DNA of 64,000 bases from Niabella agricola (GTDB taxonomy: Bacteria; Bacteroidota; Bacteroidia; Chitinophagales; Chitinophagaceae). Positions 37,075 to 47,156 of the stretch are shown in pieces. The stretch covers positions 1,054,001 to 1,118,000 of the forward strand of contig NZ_JAJHIZ010000002.1 in the NCBI RefSeq assembly GCF_021538615.1, given 5' to 3'. Position 1 is the stretch's first letter; every line of letters begins with the position of its first letter. A program made the position numbers and the translations under genes. The notes under the pieces were generated by a model. That model was not told the origin of the DNA. It worked only from the letters and a program-made list of their open reading frames with translations, and made no database searches.

Positions 37075-38598
37075 CTATAAATACCGGATCCGGAAAAAAC
37101 CGAAAACGGCGGGATCCGCACCCAGCTGCAACAGCCCGGGCCTCGAACTTCTGTCCCAGGGTGGTAAAAATTGTGAAATAGCGGCGTCTTCAACGCGCAA
37201 CTCATTCCAGCTACGCTGATCGTTGCTCCAGTAGAAGCGGGTCCTTCGCCCGTCCGTAACGGTCATTTTAAAATAACAGACAAGCGCCCCGTTTATTTTA
37301 ACACCGCCCAGGACTTTGCGGATATTCTCCTTTACACACCAGATCTCGATACTGTCATTTTTTATACCGATACCAAAGGCCTGGTCTGCATCGGCATAAA
37401 CCGTTAATCCTTTGAGGGCACTATTCCGATTGAGAACAGCCGTAGTCATCTCATAGTTTGCAGAATAAGGTCTGATGGTCAATGCCGTGCCCGACCTGTT
37501 TTCCGCGCCGGGCGTTCCCGATAAATATAACCGTCCTTTTCCGGTCCTGATCACCGGTTGTGTATGCCTGAAGTCCCATTGCCATGCGGTATTCAGAGAA
37601 ATGCCGGAAAAATCGTCTGAAAAATTCCTGACAGGATTGCCCGTTACAGGATGAAAAGAAGGCCAACCGGTCTGAGCGTCCCAATTTACGCGGGCCAGCA
37701 TTCCCTGCCTGCCTGTATGCACATCTGTTGTTTTGTTGTACGCGTGAAAAAGATAATAATCCGCACCTTTTCTATCCGTTACGATCGTACCATGCCCGGT
37801 ACATTTCCAGCCGTCAAAAGCATCCATTACAGGATTTTCCTCAAACCGGGTATAGGGGCCCTTTAACGTCCTGGATCTTGCTACGTTTACATGATAGCTG
37901 CATTGTAGTCCGCAACAGCCTCCTGCAGAATAAAACAGGTAGTAATAATTGTTCCGCCGGACAATGCATTGACCTTCCATACCTTTTTTTTCATCATCGC
38001 GCATGAGCATAAAGGGCTTGCCAACGGTCTTCAATCCATCATCCGACAGTTGATACCCCAATAGTTCTATTGGCCGGTCATCCAGTCCATAGGCTTTAAA
38101 CGTAATATACCATACTCCGTTTTCCTCCACCATAAAAGCATCGATGGCTTCTTTGCCAAACTCCACTACTATACCTCTATCCGTGAAGCCTTTTTCCGGA
38201 TCCTCAGCTGTAGCTACTCCGATACAGGATATGCCATCCGATTTTTTCCGTGCCGTATAATACACATAATAGATACCCTTTCTATACAATAACTCGGGGG
38301 CCCAAAAAGACGATGAAATCCAGTCCGGAGTTTTATTGAAAATATAGCCGGTCTGTTTCCAGTGGACAAGATCTCCGGATTTGAAAAGCGGGTAATGTGG
38401 GGCCCATTCCGACGAAGTGCCGGTGGCGTAATAGCTATTACCTACCCGGATCACCGAGGGATCGGCAAGATCTCCATGAATAACGGGATCAATGGTGTCC
38501 TTTGCTGCCGGTAACCGGCGATCGGGCAGCTGCGCAGGACGGGCAGCCGCGCAGGCGGCAGCAAAAAAAATGACGAACAGAAAACAGGTCACACGCAT
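37075..38598 (-). CDS. GH43 family glycoside hydrolase with C-terminal ConA-like domain
   Basis: 507 residues from ATG 38598, where a signal sequence begins (FFAAACAAARP, possibly a lipoprotein); the frame extends upstream to 38691 but would mask this signal. GH43 five-blade propeller enzymes act on arabinosides, xylosides or galactosides by inversion. Expected residues are present: base Asp in GDLADPSVIRV, modulator Asp in EAIDAFMVEENGVWYI, acid Glu in GMEGQCIVRRNNYYYLFYS. From about residue 355 (DDFSGISLNTAWQWDF) there is a beta-xylosidase-type ConA-like domain. Single leftward gene; specificity cannot be read from the sequence. Confidence 0.88.
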   Translation of the reverse strand: MRVTCFLFVIFFAAACAAARPAQLPDRRLPAAKDTIDPVIHGDLADPSVIRVGNSYYATGTSSEWAPHYPLFKSGDLVHWKQTGYIFNKTPDWISSSFWAPELLYRKGIYYVYYTARKKSDGISCIGVATAEDPEKGFTDRGIVVEFGKEAIDAFMVEENGVWYITFKAYGLDDRPIELLGYQLSDDGLKTVGKPFMLMRDDEKKGMEGQCIVRRNNYYYLFYSAGGCCGLQCSYHVNVARSRTLKGPYTRFEENPVMDAFDGWKCTGHGTIVTDRKGADYYLFHAYNKTTDVHTGRQGMLARVNWDAQTGWPSFHPVTGNPVRNFSDDFSGISLNTAWQWDFRHTQPVIRTGKGRLYLSGTPGAENRSGTALTIRPYSANYEMTTAVLNRNSALKGLTVYADADQAFGIGIKNDSIEIWCVKENIRKVLGGVKINGALVCYFKMTVTDGRRTRFYWSNDQRSWNELRVEDAAISQFLPPWDRSSRPGLLQLGADPAVFGFFRIRYL

Positions 38599-38965
38599 AG
38601 CATAAAATTTAGAAGCCAGGGCAGAAAGCAATACCTTATAAAAACAACATTCATCCGCGCCTCCTGAGCTCCGCAAATTTAATGGATCCAAACTGTAATC
38701 TTAAGCCGATATGCCTTTAAAGCAGCACTTTCCCCGCAGCAGCTTCTGCCCTTCCCGGGTCCATAAGCGCCCAACCTTATTATTAAGGCTGTCCTTCATT
38801 TGATTAAAACGCACATCATCTTCAAAAAAAAAACGGGCCGCGCACGTGCACCATAAATGTGATAAACAAGTTCAAACCGAGTAGGGCATTTACACAGGGT
38901 ATAAAAAGGCAAAACCGGCAGAACCGATTCCCGTATACGCTTTATCGGGCACTGTGGGTATACAA
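38599..38965. other. Intergenic region upstream of GH43
   Basis: No convincing gene. On the minus strand a 33-residue frame (ATG near 38810, KVGRLWTREGQKLL ... KCCFKGISA) has no known match and no clear ribosome-binding site. The rest is the GH43 leader and the 3' flank of GH92-2. I see no terminator hairpin. Confidence 0.4.
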
Positions 38966-41245
38966 CTAATCCGGAAAGGATACGGAGTAAGGCCGGTCTG
39001 CTTCTGACACTCCCCGTTCTTTATTAGGCGTTGCGCTCATCTCCAGCTCTAAAACACCTCCGTTTGCAATATCCGCATACCGGATCCAGTTTTTACTATA
39101 CACTTTATTGTTCAGTTTTGCTGCCCTGATGTATACGTTTTGCTCGCTGTTGTTTTTTGCCAGTACTGTAAACTTTTTACCGTTTTCCAGTGTAATGGTA
39201 GCCTTGCCAAAAAGTGGGCTTCCAATAATATACTGATCTGTGCCCGGGCAAACAGCGTATAACCCCAAAGCGCTCAGCACATACCAGGAGGAGGTTTCGC
39301 CCTGATCCTCATCACCCGGAAATCCGCTGGGAGTGGCGTTATAAATTTTGCGCATGATCTCCCGCAACTGTTTTTGAGATTTCCACGGCTGCCCTGAATA
39401 ATTATAAAGATAAGCCGCATGCTGCACCGGCTCGTTACCATGTGCATACTGACCAAGTCCCTGCAGCACCATTTCCTTCATTTCATGTATCTCATGACCA
39501 TAAGAACCATACTTTACGGTATTGGGAGCTGTAAAGAGGCTGTCCAGCTTTGCATTGAACCGGCCGGCACCGCCCATTAACTGAATAAGGCCGTTTATAT
39601 CATGAAAAACCGACCAGGTCCATTGCCAGGGATTTCCTTCAGTGAATGGATCGCCCCACTCTACCGGATCAAAGTCCGCTGGCACCCAGTTGCCGTTCTT
39701 ATCGCGGCCGCGTACAAAACCCACAGTTGTATCAAATACATTTTTATAATTATATATTTGCCTTTCAAATATATCCTCATAAAATTTATTGCCGGTAAGT
39801 TTCGCCAGCTGATACGCACACCAATCGTCATATGCATACTCCAGCGATTTAGCGCCGCTTTCAGAAACCTCCTTATAGGGGATATATCCCAAGCTAAACC
39901 AATAGGAACTTCCTTCCCTGCCGCTGGAACCGCCCCAGGGGCCTTTATTGGTAGCTTCATGGTAATAGGCCGCTAATGCCTTATACGGATCAAAACTCCG
40001 GATGCCCTTCACCCAGGCATCAGTTAATAAAGATATTGCGTGGTTACCGATCATTACACCGGACATACCAGGATTTGACCATGTAGGAAAAAAGCCGTAC
40101 TGCTCCTGAGCATCCAGTAATGATTGCATATAGCGCCCCTGCATGGTCGGGTGCAGAATATTGGTTAACGGGAACTGTGCCCTGAAGGTATCCCAGAAGC
40201 CATTATCGGTATACATATAACCGTCATGAACTTTATCATCATAAGGACTAAAATAATAAGGGGTACCGTCTTCTTTCAGATCATAAAATTTATGGCTGAA
40301 TAAATTTGCCCGGAATACGCAGGAATAAAAGGTTGCTTTATCATCCTCACTACCGCCTTCAACCCGCACCCTTCCCAGCAGTTCATTCCATACCTGATCT
40401 GCCGCTTTTTTTGTATCTTCAAATTTTGCATACCCGCCCAGTTCCTGCTTAAGGTTTAATGCGGCCTGTTGCGGGCTGATGTAGGAAGAGGACATCTTTA
40501 CCTGTACACGGGTACCCGGCCGGAATTGTACAAAAGCACCCCGTTTGTCGCCGGAATCCGATAAGGCTTTTTCATTGATACTGCGCCCCTCGTTGCTCCA
40601 GGTGCCATAATTTACGAATGGCTGATCGAACTCGATAACAAAATGATTTTTAAAATTCCTGGGAATGAAGGTTCCATTCGTTACATACCCGATCAGTTTC
40701 CTTTCTTCCGGGATGATCTTTACAAAGGAAAATTGGGTATACCCATCCAGGACCAGATAGGCATCACCTCCCTTAGGAAAAGAGAACCGCATATGTGCTG
40801 CGCGCTCTGTGGGCGCAATTTCGGTAACTACATTGTTATCGAACTTCACTTTATAATAGGAGGGTTTTGCAATTTCATTGCCATGATCGAAGGCGGTTGC
40901 CCGCGCTTCCTCATTAACCACCAGTTTACCCCAAACCGGCATTAGGGAAAAAACACCGTAGTCCCCCATCCAGGGGCTGCACTGGTGCACCTGCTGAAAG
41001 CCCCGTATTGTTTTAGCTTTGTATGTGTATTTCCAGCCATCACCGTTCTTACCGGTCTGGGGCGACCAGGAATGCACCGGAAAGGGCAATGCAACAGTAG
41101 GATAAACATTGCCATAAGATAAATCCCAGCTGGAATTTGTTCCCTGCAGGGTGCTCACATAATCTACCAGCTGCCGCTGCGGCCGCGCTGTTAATGCAAT
41201 ACCCATACTGAACAGGCAGCACAGTAAGAATGTCTTTTTAATCAT
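38966..41245 (-). CDS. GH92 family alpha-mannosidase, divergent subfamily
   Basis: 759 residues with a signal peptide (MGIALTA). GH92 motifs: LVDYVSTLQGTNSSWDLSYG, TVALPFPVHSWSPQTG, DNGFWDTFRAQFPLTNILHP, the acid region FTEGNPWQWTWSVFHDINGL and, in place of GNED-x-GQMSAWYV, GDEDQGETSSWYVLSALGLY. The variant last block and GNVYPTVALP opening set it apart from GH92-1 and may mean a different linkage preference. The start lies 2 bases after the stop of an ECF sigma factor gene, so the two are co-transcribed. Confidence 0.92.
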   Translation of the reverse strand: MIKKTFLLCCLFSMGIALTARPQRQLVDYVSTLQGTNSSWDLSYGNVYPTVALPFPVHSWSPQTGKNGDGWKYTYKAKTIRGFQQVHQCSPWMGDYGVFSLMPVWGKLVVNEEARATAFDHGNEIAKPSYYKVKFDNNVVTEIAPTERAAHMRFSFPKGGDAYLVLDGYTQFSFVKIIPEERKLIGYVTNGTFIPRNFKNHFVIEFDQPFVNYGTWSNEGRSINEKALSDSGDKRGAFVQFRPGTRVQVKMSSSYISPQQAALNLKQELGGYAKFEDTKKAADQVWNELLGRVRVEGGSEDDKATFYSCVFRANLFSHKFYDLKEDGTPYYFSPYDDKVHDGYMYTDNGFWDTFRAQFPLTNILHPTMQGRYMQSLLDAQEQYGFFPTWSNPGMSGVMIGNHAISLLTDAWVKGIRSFDPYKALAAYYHEATNKGPWGGSSGREGSSYWFSLGYIPYKEVSESGAKSLEYAYDDWCAYQLAKLTGNKFYEDIFERQIYNYKNVFDTTVGFVRGRDKNGNWVPADFDPVEWGDPFTEGNPWQWTWSVFHDINGLIQLMGGAGRFNAKLDSLFTAPNTVKYGSYGHEIHEMKEMVLQGLGQYAHGNEPVQHAAYLYNYSGQPWKSQKQLREIMRKIYNATPSGFPGDEDQGETSSWYVLSALGLYAVCPGTDQYIIGSPLFGKATITLENGKKFTVLAKNNSEQNVYIRAAKLNNKVYSKNWIRYADIANGGVLELEMSATPNKERGVSEADRPYSVSFPD

Positions 41246-41247
41246 TT

Positions 41248-41826
41248 CTAATTAATTGAAAAGTCCGAAACCGGTAAATTACTTTTTAAAAGGCGTAAGG
41301 CTTTGCTGATATGCTTCTCCACCGTGCTGATCGAGATCCCCATAAAGCCGGATATATCTTTATAGGACAGATCCTCATTACGGCTGAGCAGGAAAGCGGT
41401 CCGGCATTTGTCCGGCAACATACTTATGGATAGTTCGATATTGGACGTAAGATCTTTAAGCTCGCAATGATAATGACAATGATGCCCCGCAAACATATTG
41501 CGGTGGGTATGCACCTGCTTCCGGTAAGCATTGCGTACTCCGGACGAACGAAACTCATTCAGGATCTTAAATTTCATCGACTTCATAAGATAGGCTTTTA
41601 GAGACACCTGGATCTCGATCCGCAGCCGCCGGTCGAACAAACTGAGAAAAATCTCCTGCACAATATCTTCCGCTAATTGCCGGGATGTCACCATCCGTTC
41701 TGCCACAGAGGCCAACAGCTCCCAGTACCGGCGGTATAGCTCATCAAATGCCCTGGTTTCCCCATTCTGAAACAGGCGAAAAAGCACTTCATCTGTCAAA
41801 ATACTGTAGGTTTCTGCTTTTATCAT
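41248..41826 (-). CDS. ECF RNA polymerase sigma factor
   Basis: 192 residues. Region 2 (about 15-85) has FDELYRRYWELLASVAERMV and AEDIVQEIFLSLFDRR; region 4 (about 125-180) has LPDKCRTAFLLSRNEDLSYK and GISISTVEKHISKALRLLK. Most Bacteroidota ECF factors in glycan loci have a FecR anti-sigma gene after them; here the stop is followed after two bases by GH92-2 and no FecR gene is in the window. A His-rich segment (HTHRNMFAGHHCHYHCEL) lies between the two regions, which is unusual and could bind metal. It is divergent from the sensor kinase gene. Confidence 0.92.
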   Translation of the reverse strand: MIKAETYSILTDEVLFRLFQNGETRAFDELYRRYWELLASVAERMVTSRQLAEDIVQEIFLSLFDRRLRIEIQVSLKAYLMKSMKFKILNEFRSSGVRNAYRKQVHTHRNMFAGHHCHYHCELKDLTSNIELSISMLPDKCRTAFLLSRNEDLSYKDISGFMGISISTVEKHISKALRLLKSNLPVSDFSIN

Positions 41827-42011
41827 AGCAATCGTTGTTTTTGATATACAATCGTTTCAAAAAAAATACTGCTGCAATAATGAAAAACTTCTGACACAAA
41901 TAAGGTGATTTTTGTTTCATATATCTCCGTATTTGTTCCACCTGCCGGTATTTGTCCAAAATGTCCGGTAAATTAACTATTTTGTTGTGTCTCAGCTTTG
42001 TGATCGTCATA

Positions 42012-45000
42012 ATGAAAGAAAGGGTACTGCTCATATTTATTTTTCTGCTTTTCAGAAGCACAGGAGGCATTGCACAATCCTTTTATTTTACCCACTACCA
42101 GGTAGACGATGGATTGTCAAACAATGCCGTTCTGTGCATGATGCAGGACAAGCTGGGGTTTATGTGGTTTGGCACACGCGACGGACTGAATCGCTTTGAT
42201 GGATTGTCCTATAAAGTTTTCGGAAACGGCCCCCTGGATCCGAATACGATCGGGAGCAATGCGATCATGTGTTTGTCGGAAGATACGTATAAAAATATAT
42301 GGGTGGGCACCGAAAAAGGGCTTTATGTTTTTGATCAGCTTACCGAAAAATTCACACAGTTTCCAAAAGCCGGCAACGGGGCCATACAGGCGCTTAAAGT
42401 GGTCGACAACAAAGTTTACTATATAACGCTCTATGTGCTTTACTGTTTTGACATCAGGACAAAAGCATTAAAAACATACACATTTCCCAATGAAGTAACT
42501 GCTTTTTCCTTATTTAAGGATGGCGCTCTTTGGATCACCTCTACAGCCGGGCAGGTAGCACGATACAATCCCGCAACAGACCGGTTCGACAACCTGTATA
42601 ATGTCTTTACCAAATCCAGGAATACGGTTTCACAGCGGATACAATCTATTTGTGAGGCCGGAGCAGGCAAAATTCTGGTGGGCACTTCCAACGAGGGATT
42701 GAAATTACTCGACACAAAGAACGGGGATTATAAAGACCTGCTCACTTACAATGTAGACAGGACCGATATCAACGTAATGGACATCCTGAACACCGGTACA
42801 GATGAGTACTGGATCGCTACACAGTCGGGTATCTATATCATGGATCTCAAAAGCAATCAGTACAGTTATATCAGCAAGCAATACGAAGACCCCTATTCAC
42901 TTTCTAACAATATCGTACAATCGCTGTTTGAAGACCGGCAGGGGGGCATCTGGGTCAGCACCTATTTTGGCGGGGTCAACTACTTCTCCACCCGGCAAAT
43001 GATCTTTAAAAAATATTTTCCAAAAAAAAGCGAACCTTCCATCAGCGGATACGCCGTGGGTGAAATGAAAAGCGATAAAAACGGGAAATTATGGATCGCT
43101 ACAGAGGATGCCGGTCTTAACCGGTTCGACCCGGCAACCGGGCGCTTTATCAACTTTAACCCCGCGGTAAAAAAAGGAAGCATTACCTACTCCAACGTTC
43201 AATGTTTGCTGGTAAGTGAGGACTCTGTATGGGCCGGCACTTTTTTACACGGCCTGGATCTTTTAAATCTGAAAGGAGAAAAAATACGAAACTACAATAC
43301 GCTTAACTCTTCCATTGGCAGCAATTTTTCCGATGCCCTATTAAAAACTTCAACGGGTGTTATTATGGCAGGAACAGACAAAGGCGTTTACACCTTTAAC
43401 AGATCAGGGAATACTTTTGAGCCGGTTCGGGCATTGCCACAAACGTTCTTCAGAGCACTAGGCGAAGACAGCTCCGGAAATATATGGGCAGGAACCTACG
43501 GAAATGGGGTCTATCAATACAATCTTAACACCAATCAAACGCAGCACTACCTGCTTTCACCCGGCACTAATAAAAGCGTGGCCAGCAATACGATCAATTA
43601 TATTTTTTGCGGGGCCGATCATACAGTCTGGTTTGCCACGGAAGGTGGTTTGGGTAAGCTTAACTCCCGTACCGGCGCTTTAACTATTTACACCACCCAG
43701 CAAAATCTTCCGGCTAACGTTATTTACGCCATCGTGGAAGACGACAAAAAAGATCTCTGGCTCAGTACATCAAGAGGATTGGCCCGGTTTACGCCGTCCA
43801 CCAATCAGGTAAGGGTTTTCTCCAAGTCGGACGGGTTATTAACAGACCAATTCAACTACCGGTCGGCCTGCAAAGACCAGAACGGCAATATCTACTTTGG
43901 AAGTATCAAGGGGATGATCAGCTTTCATCCGGATTCCATCCGCGAAACCCGGTTACCGGCTCCGGTGTACATTACCGGATTTCAGGTGTATAATAAAGAA
44001 CTGCCGATTAATGCACAGTCGCCACTCCGGCAATCCATTCTATTCACATCCGGCATCACGCTGCCATACAACCAGTCTTCATTTAGTATTGATTTTGCTG
44101 CTTTGGATTACAGCTCACCGCTTACCATAAAATATGCCTATAAAATGGAGGGGCTGGATAAAACCTGGAACGTCCTGTCTACAAACCGGAAGGCTTATTT
44201 TACAGAGCTCTCACCCGGTAAGTATACCTTTATTGTAAAAAACATCAGTGATACCGGGCAGCAGCCGGCTCATTATGCCCGGTTAACCATCGAGATACTG
44301 CCGCCGCTCTGGCTCACCTGGGAGGCGTATCTGGCCTATATTGCGGGCACATTGTCCCTTACCTATTTTTTGATCATGTTCTTTATAAACCGGTCAAAAG
44401 AACGGCACAAAAGAAGACTTGAAAAAATGGCCTTTGAAAAAGAAAAAGAACATTATGAAGACAAAATTGATTTTTTTACCAATGTGGCTCACGAGATAAA
44501 AACGCCGCTGACCCTCATAAAAGGTCCGATGGAAAACATAATGGATGCGATCGGCACTTCATCCCCCATTCAGCGGAACCTGGATCTGATGAATCGCAAT
44601 ACCGACCGGCTGATGCATCTTGCCAACCAGATCCTTGATTTCAGAAAGATCGAGTTAAACGGTTTTCATCTGAACTTTGCACAGATCAATATTTCGGAGC
44701 TGCTCCGGGGAATTTATCAACGGTTCAAACCCATTGCGGACAGCAATCATCTCCATTTCGCACTGGCCGCTGATGAAGAGATCTATGCCTGTGCCGATGA
44801 GGAAGCCCTCATAAAAATATTCGGTAACCTGATCGATAATGCGATAAAATATGCAGCTACATCCGTTATGACCACATTGGAATACAGCAACCATAACAAC
44901 AGCTACAGAATGATGGTAACCAATGATGGCTTTGTTATACCGGAAGGCGACCGGGAAAAAATATTCGAAAGTTTTTACCGGGTCAAAGATACCGCAGCGC

Positions 45001-45140
45001 AGTCCGGCACCGGAATCGGGCTCACGCTAAGCCGTACCCTCGCAGAGATGCACAGTGGAACCCTGGTACTGGATACCGGGGCAAAGGAGCAAAATGTATT
45101 TATCCTTGAGCTGCCGGTGAATCCCAATAACGGAAATTGA
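42012..45140 (+). CDS. Periplasmic-sensing histidine kinase (Reg_prop/Y_Y_Y type)
   Basis: 1042 residues from ATG 42012, which is followed by a signal peptide (LIFIFLLFRSTGGIAQS); the frame opens at 41952. The periplasmic part is a two-propeller array of Reg_prop repeats (e.g. DKLGFMWFGTRDGLNRFD, KNIWVGTEKGLYVFD, GNIWAGTYGNGVYQYN) and a Y_Y_Y domain (about 680-755, KYAYKMEGLDKTWN). After a transmembrane helix (about 770-792) come HisKA with VAHEIKTPLTL (His827) and HATPase (NLIDNAIKYA, GTGIGLTLSRTLAEMHSG). This is the kinase half of a hybrid two-component system; the receiver and AraC domains usually fused to it are encoded separately just downstream. Ligand is probably a glycan fragment. Confidence 0.93.
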   Translation: MKERVLLIFIFLLFRSTGGIAQSFYFTHYQVDDGLSNNAVLCMMQDKLGFMWFGTRDGLNRFDGLSYKVFGNGPLDPNTIGSNAIMCLSEDTYKNIWVGTEKGLYVFDQLTEKFTQFPKAGNGAIQALKVVDNKVYYITLYVLYCFDIRTKALKTYTFPNEVTAFSLFKDGALWITSTAGQVARYNPATDRFDNLYNVFTKSRNTVSQRIQSICEAGAGKILVGTSNEGLKLLDTKNGDYKDLLTYNVDRTDINVMDILNTGTDEYWIATQSGIYIMDLKSNQYSYISKQYEDPYSLSNNIVQSLFEDRQGGIWVSTYFGGVNYFSTRQMIFKKYFPKKSEPSISGYAVGEMKSDKNGKLWIATEDAGLNRFDPATGRFINFNPAVKKGSITYSNVQCLLVSEDSVWAGTFLHGLDLLNLKGEKIRNYNTLNSSIGSNFSDALLKTSTGVIMAGTDKGVYTFNRSGNTFEPVRALPQTFFRALGEDSSGNIWAGTYGNGVYQYNLNTNQTQHYLLSPGTNKSVASNTINYIFCGADHTVWFATEGGLGKLNSRTGALTIYTTQQNLPANVIYAIVEDDKKDLWLSTSRGLARFTPSTNQVRVFSKSDGLLTDQFNYRSACKDQNGNIYFGSIKGMISFHPDSIRETRLPAPVYITGFQVYNKELPINAQSPLRQSILFTSGITLPYNQSSFSIDFAALDYSSPLTIKYAYKMEGLDKTWNVLSTNRKAYFTELSPGKYTFIVKNISDTGQQPAHYARLTIEILPPLWLTWEAYLAYIAGTLSLTYFLIMFFINRSKERHKRRLEKMAFEKEKEHYEDKIDFFTNVAHEIKTPLTLIKGPMENIMDAIGTSSPIQRNLDLMNRNTDRLMHLANQILDFRKIELNGFHLNFAQINISELLRGIYQRFKPIADSNHLHFALAADEEIYACADEEALIKIFGNLIDNAIKYAATSVMTTLEYSNHNNSYRMMVTNDGFVIPEGDREKIFESFYRVKDTAAQSGTGIGLTLSRTLAEMHSGTLVLDTGAKEQNVFILELPVNPNNGN

Positions 45141-45146
45141 TTTTTT

Positions 45147-45914
45147 ATGAAACCCGTAATATTATTAGTAGAGGACAACAAGGATATACTTGACTTCATT
45201 GAAAACAATCTGGAAGATCAATACGAAGTAAAAAAAACCACCAACGGGAGGGATGCGCTGGCGGTGCTTCGCAATGAGATCATAGATCTCATCGTGAGTG
45301 ATGTAATGATGCCGGTAATGGATGGATTTGAGCTATGCCGGACGATTAAATCAGATGTAGAGCTCAGCCACCTCCCCTGCGTACTGCTCACTGCAAAGAA
45401 CACGCTGCAGGCCCGGCTCCAGGGGCTTGAGCTGGGTGCTGATGTATATATTGAAAAGCCCTTCTCTCCCAAACATCTCAAAATGCAGATCGCCAGCCTG
45501 CTGGCAAACAGGGCCAAGATAAAAAATTATTTTGCCAACTCTCCTGTTGCACATCTCAAAACCATTGCCCATACAAAGGCCGATGAGCGTTTTTTAGAAT
45601 CGGTAAACCTTATTATTGAAGAACATTTACAGGAGCCGGAGCTCGATGTTGATCGCCTGGCCCGGTATATGAATATGAGCCGCACCACCTTTTACCGGAA
45701 AATCAATGCGATATCCGATCTTACACCAAACGACCTGATCAATTTAACCCGGCTAAAAAAAGCAGCTACGTTAATGAATGAAGGATACAATATCAATGAA
45801 GTATCGGACCGTGTGGGCTACAACTCCCCCAAGATATTCAGCAAAAATTTCGAAAAGCAATTCGGGATGATGCCTTCTGAGTACATACAGGAGCATCTGA
45901 AAGGGAAAAAGTAA
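45147..45914 (+). CDS. Response regulator with AraC-type DNA-binding domain
   Basis: 255 residues. The receiver (1-120) has ILLVEDNKDI, phospho-acceptor Asp52 in LIVSDVMMPVMDG and the lysine of YIEKPFSPKHL. The C-terminal AraC domain (about 155-250) has LARYMNMSRTTFYRKINAIS and NINEVSDRVGYNSPKIFSKNFEKQFG. It begins 6 bases after the kinase gene, so it is that kinase's partner; together they equal one hybrid two-component protein split in two. Likely activates the surrounding glycosidase and transporter genes. Confidence 0.94.
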   Translation: MKPVILLVEDNKDILDFIENNLEDQYEVKKTTNGRDALAVLRNEIIDLIVSDVMMPVMDGFELCRTIKSDVELSHLPCVLLTAKNTLQARLQGLELGADVYIEKPFSPKHLKMQIASLLANRAKIKNYFANSPVAHLKTIAHTKADERFLESVNLIIEEHLQEPELDVDRLARYMNMSRTTFYRKINAISDLTPNDLINLTRLKKAATLMNEGYNINEVSDRVGYNSPKIFSKNFEKQFGMMPSEYIQEHLKGKK

Positions 45915-45962
45915 CGCCAGATAGTCCCGTCCCCCTGTGTCCGCATTTCCAGGTAACGCGTA

Positions 45963-47156
45963 TCATCTGGCCCGTATACGCGGTTTATAAAATAGAGCTG
46001 TAAATAAAAAAATAATCACATAACAAACCACAGGCAGATAATAGGCGGCTGCCACATCTTCATCCGCTATTTTTCCCATAAAATAAGGCATCACGGAACC
46101 ACCAACCACCCCCATCGAAATAAAAGAGGACGCCTGCTGGGTGCGCCTCCCGAGATTTTTAAGACCCAGGCTGAAAATAGTCGGAAACATGATGCTGAAA
46201 AAGAAATTGATCGCAAACAGTGCACCATAGGATACCCAACCCCATTTTTGCGCAACCACCAGGCAGGATAGAATGCTTCCCAGCGAAAAAACAGCCAGCA
46301 GCCGGTTGGGAGCGATCCATTTCATAAGATAGGTACCCACAAAGCGCCCGGCCGCCATCATTGCCATAAACAGCACCATCAAGCTCCCGGCCTTTTCATC
46401 GCTTAACCCCATTACATCATGCCCATAGTTGATAAAATAGCCCCAGGTACCGGCTTGTGCCGCTACATTAAAAAATTGCGCGATGGCCGCCCAGACAAAA
46501 TGCCGGTGCTTTACCAATGTTTTCCCCGGAACCGGATCCACATTCTCAGCATCCGTTGCTCCGGTATGTCCGGCATGCGCAGCGAACATCAAAGGCATCC
46601 GCAGCAGCAGGAATACAACAGCAATAAGCAAAATAAATATCCCCAGGTCTATATATAAAATTTTTACCGGGCTGAGGCTGTCCTCCATATTATTGCCGGT
46701 ATTGCCCAGCAGGAGAACCGTACCGATGGCAGGCCCTACAATGGTGCCCACCGCATTAAAAGATTGCGCAAAATTAACACGCCGGTCGCTGCTACGCTGG
46801 TCGCCCAATGCCGCGGCAAATGGATGCGCCACCGTTTCCAGAGTAGCCATACCACAGCCCAGTACAAATAGAGCGATCCTGAAAAAATCAAAGGACCCCG
46901 CATTGGCGGCAGGTACAAATAAAAACGTTCCGCCCGCAAAAAGGATCAGTCCAAGCAAAACGCCCGGTTTATATCCAAAACGTTTCATAAACCAGCCCGC
47001 AGGAATACTCATTACGAAATAAGCACCGAATACCGACATTTGAATCAGCCCCGACTGTGCCTTTGATATATTCAGCACATTCTGAAAATGCTTGTTCAGT
47101 ACATCACTGATGGAATGCGCAACGCCCCATAACATAAACAAAGCCGTCACAAACAC
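45963..47156 (-). CDS. FucP-type sugar:proton symporter (MFS)
   Basis: 397 residues with about twelve transmembrane helices and the FucP-family features ALFMLWGVAHSISDVLNKHF, FGAYFVMSIPAGWFMKRFGY, ETVAHPFAAALGD and FAQSFNAVGTIVGPAIG. These import fucose, glucose or galactose/mannose into the cytosol. The listed GTG start falls inside the first helix; the same frame continues upstream without a stop and reads KIKFTEKKYIPVFV, which fits the expected pre-helix sequence, but no ATG, GTG or TTG occurs there. Either a rare start such as ATA (47201) is used or the original ATG was lost. It lies downstream of the GH2 gene on the same strand. Confidence 0.87.
   Translation of the reverse strand: MFVTALFMLWGVAHSISDVLNKHFQNVLNISKAQSGLIQMSVFGAYFVMSIPAGWFMKRFGYKPGVLLGLILFAGGTFLFVPAANAGSFDFFRIALFVLGCGMATLETVAHPFAAALGDQRSSDRRVNFAQSFNAVGTIVGPAIGTVLLLGNTGNNMEDSLSPVKILYIDLGIFILLIAVVFLLLRMPLMFAAHAGHTGATDAENVDPVPGKTLVKHRHFVWAAIAQFFNVAAQAGTWGYFINYGHDVMGLSDEKAGSLMVLFMAMMAAGRFVGTYLMKWIAPNRLLAVFSLGSILSCLVVAQKWGWVSYGALFAINFFFSIMFPTIFSLGLKNLGRRTQQASSFISMGVVGGSVMPYFMGKIADEDVAAAYYLPVVCYVIIFLFTALFYKPRIRAR

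Noticed and set aside
46483..47022. 179-residue plus-strand frame
   Set aside because: Antisense to the symporter; low-complexity composition typical of a shadow frame.
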